Below are positions 20,831 through 26,514 of a stretch of 26,514 bases of DNA, piece after piece; position 1 is the stretch's first letter; each line of letters begins with the position of its first letter. The DNA lies in assembly GCA_900128395.1 (NCBI GenBank), contig LT649434.1:1-26514 (forward strand), in the 5' to 3' direction. A model generated the notes under the pieces. The model did no database searches, was not told where the DNA came from, and saw nothing but the letters and a program-made list of their open reading frames with translations. This DNA comes from Stramenopiles sp. TOSAG23-2. Lineage: Eukaryota > Sar. The position numbers and the translations under genes were made by a program.

Positions 20831-21170
20831 GCTAGCTCTTATTCTGTAATGTGTAGTATACATTGTCCGTTTTTTTTACACACACACCTCAATATTCAAA
20901 GATTTTCACTAAAATTTCACACACACATACATTTACCCCTCTATTTGATATACAAACATTAAAAACCTACATGCCACACACATATATGGCGTTTCACAAC
21001 GCTAGCTCTTATTCTGTAATGTGTAGTATACATTGTCCGTTTTTTTTACACACACACCTCAATATTCAAAGATTTTCACTAAAATTTCACACACACATAC
21101 ATTTACCCCTCTATTTGATATACAAACATTAAAAACCTACATGCCACACACATATATGGCGTTTCACAAC
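20831..21170. repeat. Perfect tandem duplication, 2 x 170 bp, left end of the inverted-repeat element
   Basis: 20831-21000 and 21001-21170 are identical. Each starts with GCTAGCTCTTATTCTG and carries one TTGTCCGTTTTTTTT word and CACACA tracts. The apparent protein reading across it is only an echo of the repeat. Confidence 0.96.
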
Positions 21171-21897
21171 CGTTTCATTTGAGCGATACTGATAGGGTTA
21201 GAAATAGGGTTTTTTGAATTAAGTCGACATTTGTCCGTTTTTTTTATCTCAAGTGTATATATGTATATTTGGGTGTGTATGATTTAGATAAATGTTTTCT
21301 AATGCGTGTCAAGTAACAGAAAAGTACTTCGTTTGAATGAAACGGATATATATTGATGAAGTTATGTGTATTGCAAGTGTGTGTGTTTTTGTGTTTTCTG
21401 TATTTTTTCAGATTGATCAAGGCCGGGAAAAATAGAAAACCATTCCAACCCTAATGTTAACACTTACTATAGTGTTATGTAGTGTAAATTAATAATATTA
21501 GCCTATCACATCGCTTACCAGCACTCTAAGGCGGATATTTACAAGCAAAAAGTCACTAATTCCACACACACACATATACCTCATTTTTACACACGAAACA
21601 TAAAATTTAAAGATATCTAGTTGTACATATATTAACTAGGCATGTATTGGGACATTATTATGCACTTTCTGCAACAAATAATGCTGCAATTTGATTGGTA
21701 GAAAAAAAAAACGGACAATCTTGTATTCAAATTTGAATGAAACTGACAAAAGTTAAATTTTTGTATGTCCTATTTTTCCATTTTTGACTTGATTTGGAAA
21801 AAAACAAATATCATATTCAGAAAATTCACGTCGAGTAGATTATCATTTTGGATTTTTTTATTAGATATGAATAAATTTAACAGTCTCAAAATGGAAA

Positions 21898-21953
21898 AAA
21901 CGGACAAAAGTCGACTTAATTAAAAGAATCGACTGAATTCAGAATAAGAGCTA
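21898..21953. repeat. 56-bp direct repeat, right end of the element, inner copy
   Basis: Identical to 21997-22052. It ends with the right inverted repeat CAGAATAAGAGCTA. A palindromic GCTAGC-rich stretch (21949-21969) and GC-richer DNA separate the two copies. Confidence 0.93.
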
Positions 21954-21996
21954 GCTGGCTAGCTAGCTATAACCAGGGCACCAGGCTAATGCGCAT

Positions 21997-22052
21997 AAAC
22001 GGACAAAAGTCGACTTAATTAAAAGAATCGACTGAATTCAGAATAAGAGCTA
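21997..22052. repeat. 56-bp direct repeat, right end of the element, outer copy
   Basis: Second copy of 21898-21953, at offset 99. It is followed by TTCGTTT and then TTGATGTG. Confidence 0.93.
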
Positions 22053-22111
22053 TTCGTTTTTGATGTGATATCATTTCAATTATAGCACTGTATACCAGGT
22101 ATTATAAACTG

Positions 22112-22153
22112 TAAATAATTAGCATAAGAAATTGGAAATCCTTAAAAACAATT
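22112..22153. repeat. 42-bp direct repeat, copy 2
   Basis: Identical to 20509-20550. It overlaps the last four codons of the 56-residue frame on the minus strand, so the repeat boundary coincides with the point where that frame stops looking like protein. Confidence 0.9.
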
Positions 22154-22312
22154 TAATTTTTTGATATCATCGTATCTTGATTGTATTTCTAAATTCTGTT
22201 TAACCAATACATGTTCCCTTTCTCTTTGCATCCATTCCGGTAATGAAATTTGTGGTAAATCATCGCAGTATACCAATGGCACACGTGGTTTTTGTTTTTT
22301 TCTTCGTATCAT
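22142..22312 (-). CDS. Small uncharacterised protein or first exon, probably interrupted
   Basis: A 56-residue frame starts at an ATG with an in-frame stop upstream. Residues 1-53 have strong coding character: a basic start (MIRRKKQKPR), then VPLVYCDDLPQISLPEWM and a charged helical stretch ending RYDDIKKLN. It stops with CF at TAA just inside the 42-bp repeat. I do not recognise the family. The abrupt end at a repeat boundary suggests the rest of the gene lies beyond an insertion; the remnant at 20666-20740 is the candidate. A first exon with an unseen donor site is also possible. Confidence 0.45.
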   Translation of the reverse strand: MIRRKKQKPRVPLVYCDDLPQISLPEWMQREREHVLVKQNLEIQSRYDDIKKLNCF

Positions 22313-22775
22313 ATTTAATATATGGTCAAGTAATTATTATAAGTATTTATTACTTTTTTATTTTATAAACTCTGCCAATGTTTATAATGCTGATTAAAAG
22401 CTTTGGATATTGAAAGATAAATAATATAAAAATATTAGTTTTCAATAATATATACTAGGTTCTATAAATATATCTATTAGTAATACTATTAATGCATCAA
22501 ATGAATATAATTATTTGTTTCAAGAAATGTTTCTATAATCGTATATTTCCGGATATGCACTTGTCAAATATACCAGGTACTTCAACGAATAGGTGGGAGA
22601 AAAATGTGAACGAGCAGGCAATACCTTAAATTCTGAAATTTGGTTATTATTTTTTTATTTTATCAAAAAGTAGTAAAAAATACTCTTTCAAAAAATAAGC
22701 TTAAAATATATACCGCACACAAAACAATATTGATATTCAAGACCGTATCTCCTCTTTCTCTATTATTTTTTAAAA
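22313..22775. other. Intergenic region without recognisable gene
   Basis: AT-rich spacer between the start of the 56-residue frame and the stop of the glycosidase-like gene. It probably holds the small gene's promoter and the glycosidase 3' UTR. I see no coding frame, tRNA or repeat array. Confidence 0.5.
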
Positions 22776-25304
22776 TTACTCCTCTTTTATTGATGAGGGT
22801 GGAGGTGGCACAGGCTGGAGAATTAACAAAACAATTTCTCTAGGAGTTAAACTTAAATGAATCTTTACTTGATTCAGAGGGTAGATCCCAAGCAATCGTT
22901 TCTTTCCTTGCCCATTATAAGCTGGAACCCATGTTACTTGGCATCGATTCTTAGATGGCTGAGGTTTAATTCCATACATCTCCAAATCTAATACAATATC
23001 AATTTCAGCAGGAACATCCCTCATAACTGTTGTGATCGTAACAAGAACGGAATCACCATCCATACTCCTCCATGCGCTAGACATGACTGCTGGGAATATT
23101 AATCCCGTCACATCATTTTTGCTTCCTCCTTCATGGGAACCATGCCCTCGAGGGTGGTTAGGGAGCCGTGTCACTGTGACGTGATCATTTGTACCGTTTA
23201 TTTTCAATTTCAAGTCACGTAATGCAGATCCATGATTAAAATAATCAGCTGCAACACTTTTCGCGGAGGAGAGTCGCTGTAAATACAAAATTTCTGCATT
23301 GTATTCCGTGTCCATTAATAAGTCAAAAATATGGTTTTGAGGGTGGTTGGATCGCCCACCTAAAGAAAACCATCCCAATTGTGCCCCAAACATAAGTTGA
23401 TTAGCAACCTTTGCTGCAAATACATTTGGATCTGGTAAGAAATCACTACGATAAAACATGGCGCCTACAAAAAATACGTAACCTCCGTAAACTGACTGAA
23501 AAGCAGGGACAATCATCTTCCCACTACCAGCTTTCCTAGGAACGTACGGTAGATCGCCACCAGCAAATCCTACCAAGGTGAGAAACATATTAATCCCCGC
23601 TAAAAATGGCTCCGCATTGCTCTCTGTCAAAATTATTTTATTTGGCCCAGCTTTTGCTCGTACTGCATCCAGCATCTGTTTGTAACCATCAACCCAATGA
23701 TGCCCTCCCCCAACCGGGTGTCCATGGGATTTATCCCAACATGGTCTTGGACCAGCAGCAGCAATTTGATCGATATACACCCCATCTGTCTTGTAATTAT
23801 TGACGATCCTGTCCACAACATCTGCAATAGTATTTTGCCAATATTTTGTGTGCGGGCACATGACTGCAAACACTGCTTTTGATCCATATGACTCATTGTA
23901 TAACAGCAAAGATTTGCTACTGCTGTTTAAGATTGCAGGTGTTGATTTTGCCGCTGCATGTTTTGCCTCTCCACCTTTTGCTACCCAACTCTTTGTATCT
24001 TGGTCAAAAATCCTACCATTAATATAAGGAGCCACACGAACTCCTAAAGCTTGAATGTCTTTTAATTTCTCTTGAAATTTTGAACGAACTGGAAAATATT
24101 CTGGATAATGTGTATCAAACCCGCATGTAATTTCACTGCTGCAATTAGAATAATTTGAACCTTTTACATACCCAAGTGTATCCCATTCGTACCAATGCAA
24201 TCCCAATTGGTTTTTTCCCAATCCGAATCGCTCTGAAATTGCTTTTACCCGATTATAGACTACTTCTGGATCTCCCCCCGTTATGTTAAAGATATCGTTA
24301 TCTTGCCAATGTGTGTTGATCCAAGTCGTCATGTCAAATGCCCAGCTTGGAATTTGATCCATTCGTTCTGCCATGCTGCCTTGCTTTGTCCAGTCAGCAG
24401 ATTTTAATGCCCACCTTCGATAAATTTGAGCAGCGTCCCACCAATCGTTTTCAAATACAGATATGACAATAGGCCAGTTCGGCTCGTAATTAATACCACC
24501 TTCCCCAGCGTTTGGAACGATAGCTTGTATTTCAAAATTTGCATGTGTACCCGTGCTAGATACTTGGCAGCCAAATCCTTTTGAAGAAGCTTTGGGATCA
24601 TGTGCCGCAACATACACACCAAATACATCATCATCACCACTCCCGATGTAGCTTTTCGAGACCACTGGACCATACGTTGCAAGATATTGCATTGTTGCTT
24701 GTGGGTACATACCACTAAAGGATTGAGGTGGCCGGTGAATAACTCCAAATCCAACATTTTCAAACAAGGTAGACTTTCCATCAGCATTAAGAATTATACA
24801 TCCAAAATTTATTTTCCAGTCCCAGACTCCAATGTTAGATAATGGTTCGACGAATATAGTTGGGACCAACTCTAATTGTCCTTGCTCCACTATGTTAAAC
24901 AAAAGCTGCACGTTTATATATTCTTTGCTGCTACTATCATCTACAACTGGGACTTCAAAGTGAAGTTTCAGGTTTGTGTCATTTTTATAAGTGACTGTTT
25001 GAATTATATCTTTATCACTAGATGTCAAATTATATAGATATTTAGAGAAGTTTGTTACAACAGAAATCTGCCAAAGTGGTGGTTGTGTTTTACAATCTGC
25101 TTCAATGAGAGATGGAGAATAAATGCCAGGACTAATAACCTTTTTTAGTGCTACGATGGAACCAAATGTGTTTGTGTTTGTATCGATATTAATAGATACA
25201 GAAATATCTTCATCACTTCCTACCCATATTGATGATTGGGAAGAACATTTCACGACCCAACAAAAAGTGGCAAGCAATGCCAACACGCCGTGAACATATA
25301 ACAT
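22776..25304 (-). CDS. Secreted glycoside hydrolase-like protein (DUF6259-type)
   Basis: An 842-residue frame with a signal peptide (MLYVHGVLALLATFCWVVKC, cleavage near 20-24) and many N-glycosylation sequons. A beta-rich N-terminal part (about 25-310) is followed by a TIM-barrel-like region. This carries WAFDMTTWINTHW (about 326), LGLHWYEWDTLGY, a VRVAPYINGRIFD segment, DGVYIDQIAA (about 509) and ILTESNAEPF (about 560). The Asp after VYI and the Glu after ILT are placed like the acid residues of clan GH-D-like barrels; that assignment is inference. A beta C-terminal domain follows and the protein ends PPPSSIKEE without a membrane anchor. The likely role is extracellular or lysosomal polysaccharide degradation, substrate unknown. 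By eye, its third codon positions hold more C and G than in the neighbouring genes. Confidence 0.82.
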   Translation of the reverse strand: MLYVHGVLALLATFCWVVKCSSQSSIWVGSDEDISVSINIDTNTNTFGSIVALKKVISPGIYSPSLIEADCKTQPPLWQISVVTNFSKYLYNLTSSDKDIIQTVTYKNDTNLKLHFEVPVVDDSSSKEYINVQLLFNIVEQGQLELVPTIFVEPLSNIGVWDWKINFGCIILNADGKSTLFENVGFGVIHRPPQSFSGMYPQATMQYLATYGPVVSKSYIGSGDDDVFGVYVAAHDPKASSKGFGCQVSSTGTHANFEIQAIVPNAGEGGINYEPNWPIVISVFENDWWDAAQIYRRWALKSADWTKQGSMAERMDQIPSWAFDMTTWINTHWQDNDIFNITGGDPEVVYNRVKAISERFGLGKNQLGLHWYEWDTLGYVKGSNYSNCSSEITCGFDTHYPEYFPVRSKFQEKLKDIQALGVRVAPYINGRIFDQDTKSWVAKGGEAKHAAAKSTPAILNSSSKSLLLYNESYGSKAVFAVMCPHTKYWQNTIADVVDRIVNNYKTDGVYIDQIAAAGPRPCWDKSHGHPVGGGHHWVDGYKQMLDAVRAKAGPNKIILTESNAEPFLAGINMFLTLVGFAGGDLPYVPRKAGSGKMIVPAFQSVYGGYVFFVGAMFYRSDFLPDPNVFAAKVANQLMFGAQLGWFSLGGRSNHPQNHIFDLLMDTEYNAEILYLQRLSSAKSVAADYFNHGSALRDLKLKINGTNDHVTVTRLPNHPRGHGSHEGGSKNDVTGLIFPAVMSSAWRSMDGDSVLVTITTVMRDVPAEIDIVLDLEMYGIKPQPSKNRCQVTWVPAYNGQGKKRLLGIYPLNQVKIHLSLTPREIVLLILQPVPPPPSSIKEE

Positions 25305-25917
25305 CGTCTAGCTGTTAAAAGTTGTCCTTCTTTTATATATATGTATATTTGATACTAAATTTACTTTTACAATTATTATTTTCTACAATAATACCAATAT
25401 CCGGATACGAGAACTTTTAAAATATCTTTTCAAATAATATACAGTACAGGTACATGAGTATAAGTATTATACATATAATTTCAATAGTCACAGTTCTAGT
25501 TAGCCGCCAATATTAGTGTAGTAAATTTTCATTCATTCTCTTCAAGTTTTTCTATATTTTATAGAATATAGAGCGTTAATTTAAGGTATTAATAGTCTAT
25601 TTTAGTTCCTCCATCAAAACTTAAACTCTTTTCACGAATTTAAAATTTTTAAAATAAATTCGTTGAAAACAAAATGCACAAAAATGGGATCTTTTTTCAG
25701 CTACATTTCACGCCTCACATATTATCATGATGGTATACTGTGTGATGTGTACCCTGTAACAAAAAGATCGTATTTGTGTTGTTTATATATATTTATATTG
25801 GCACCTGTACATATACATACAACATATATAATACATGGGAATTGCCACAACTTACAGTATATATACAAGAACATAACAATTAATTATACAAATAACAACA
25901 CAGACGCAAAAAAAGCA
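25305..25917. other. Divergent intergenic region
   Basis: AT-rich DNA upstream of the glycosidase-like gene, with TATATATATG-like sequence at about 25335-25346 near its start. It must also hold upstream exons or the promoter of the gene ending at 26150. I could not identify a convincing upstream exon. Confidence 0.45.
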
Positions 25918-26150
25918 GTTTCAAAGGTATTCATAATACTGTTAAAAATGATCCATTTGCAATGATGAAAGCTACTAAATTAGCATCGCACCATGGTATA
26001 TGGCAAGAAGCAAAATCAATGAGACCTGGTGATATGTCCTTCGTTCTTGACAATCGTGTTAAACCAAAAGTGTTACCTAGTGCAAAATACACACCATTTC
26101 CACAATCGTATCCAAGCAATTCAACATTCGGCGTTTCATACATGGTGTAA
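25918..26150 (+). CDS. Probable last exon of a flagella-associated protein
   Basis: The coding-like frame begins after an AAAAGCAG acceptor candidate (AG at 25917-25918 region) and runs FKGIHNTVKNDPFAMMKATK... to PSNSTFGVSYMV and TAA at 26148-26150; a stop lies in frame further upstream. Without splicing, the first ATG at 25962 would give 62 residues. The pattern F..M..A..A......M.P followed by a FP...FGV ending resembles axonemal microtubule-binding proteins such as CFAP77. This is recall of family style, not an alignment. If right, the organism has a cilium or flagellum. A pseudogene fragment is the alternative. Confidence 0.4.
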
Positions 26151-26185
26151 AGCGGGGTGATATGGTGAAAAGGCGATGAATACCA

Positions 26186-26210
26186 TGTGTGTGTGTGTGT
26201 GTGTGTGTGT
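26186..26210. repeat. (TG)n microsatellite
   Basis: Twenty-five bases of uninterrupted TG repeat in the 3' flank of the last exon. Confidence 0.95.
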
Positions 26211-26514
26211 TGGCACATATCATACTTGAGATACACATTTTATGATGTATCATACACTCGTATGATATAGTATGTGTGGCGCAGCAATGAAAGCTCGTCT
26301 ATTTTATATATAAAAAAGAAAAAGAGTGTATATTACGTAAAATAATACGTGTACGTGAATATGATGTATGAAGAAGGATATTCGCAAAAAAAAAATATAA
26401 TTTATATATGACAGCCGAAAAGATCAAAGGTGCCGATTTTACACATAGGATAAAATTTGTACTCTTAGTATATTAATCATATTTAAAAATTACTTTTTTG
26501 TGCACAAAAATGCA
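26211..26514. other. Terminal AT-rich stretch, no gene seen
   Basis: AT-rich sequence to the window end. I see no coding frame, RNA gene or repeat. Confidence 0.5.

Larger units (their letters stand above)
20832..22059. mobile_element. Putative non-autonomous DNA element with inverted repeats
   Basis: The left end GCTAGCTCTTATTCTG (20831-20846 and 21001-21016) is the exact reverse complement of 21940-21955, and 14 bp of it recur inverted at 22039-22052. Inside, 21217-21243 pairs with 21895-21921 in inverse orientation with one mismatch (AATTAAGTCGAC.TTTGTCCGTTTTTT). The word TTGTCCG occurs three times on the left (20863, 21033, 21231) and its inverse CGGACAA three times on the right (21712, 21901, 22000), like subterminal repeats of DNA transposons. 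TTGATGTG flanks the whole at 20824-20831 and 22060-22067, a possible 8-bp target duplication, although it sits 7 bp outside the right inverted repeat. No transposase frame is present. A fold-back structure without mobility is the alternative. Confidence 0.55.

Noticed and set aside
20863-21132. Open frame encoding a repeated peptide
   Set aside because: The repeat is only the reading of the 170-bp tandem duplication through CACACA-rich DNA. No coding character.
21190-21212. AGGGTTAG...TAGGG resembling telomeric repeats
   Set aside because: Only two imperfect units, inside an internal repeat region, with no array.
20831-22052. CRISPR-like array of repeats
   Set aside because: The repeats are two-copy tandem or inverted, without regular spacers, and the genome is eukaryotic.

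Overview
The window is nuclear DNA from an AT-rich, intron-poor unicellular eukaryote whose lineage I cannot fix. The evidence is a ubiquitin-eL40 fusion gene with one spliceosomal intron, an RME-8/DNAJC13 endosomal J-protein, a nucleolar L1-domain protein, a DHHC palmitoyltransferase, Asn/Ser/Thr homopolymer runs, many dinucleotide microsatellites, and no operons or Shine-Dalgarno signals. TAA, TAG and TGA all end long genes, so the standard code is likely.

Layout. 2-3640 (+): carboxylic-acid reductase of A-T-R-SDR architecture, 5' end outside the window. 3994-6549 (-): one reading frame joining a DHHC palmitoyltransferase to an MFS transporter. 7516-8000 (+): ubiquitin-eL40 with a 98-nt intron. 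8677-16029 (-): RME-8, 2450 aa. 16103-16990 (+): RSL1D1/Utp30-type L1-domain protein, sharing a 73-bp divergent promoter with RME-8. 17807-20332 (-): Hsp70 with an N-terminal RRM-like domain. 20333-22153: a rearranged repeat region with a putative inverted-repeat element and remnants of a small gene. 22776-25304 (-): secreted glycosidase-like protein. 25918-26150 (+): probable last exon of a flagellar-type protein.

The most notable coding features are two apparent gene fusions (DHHC-MFS and RRM-Hsp70) and the A-T-R-SDR enzyme, whose A domain lacks the Asp that usually anchors an alpha-amino group. That pattern resembles glycine betaine reductases.

The most notable DNA feature is a series of perfect two-copy tandem duplications with units of 109-170 bp. 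They lie at 6558-6799, 7341-7584, 8227-8444, 8574-8815, 16956-17275 and 20831-21170, mostly at gene edges. One creates an out-of-frame ubiquitin start upstream of the real one. Another replaces the natural C-terminus of RME-8. Read-sized units and perfect identity raise the possibility of assembly artefact. However, a diverged older copy at 17472-17742 shows that real duplication also happens here.
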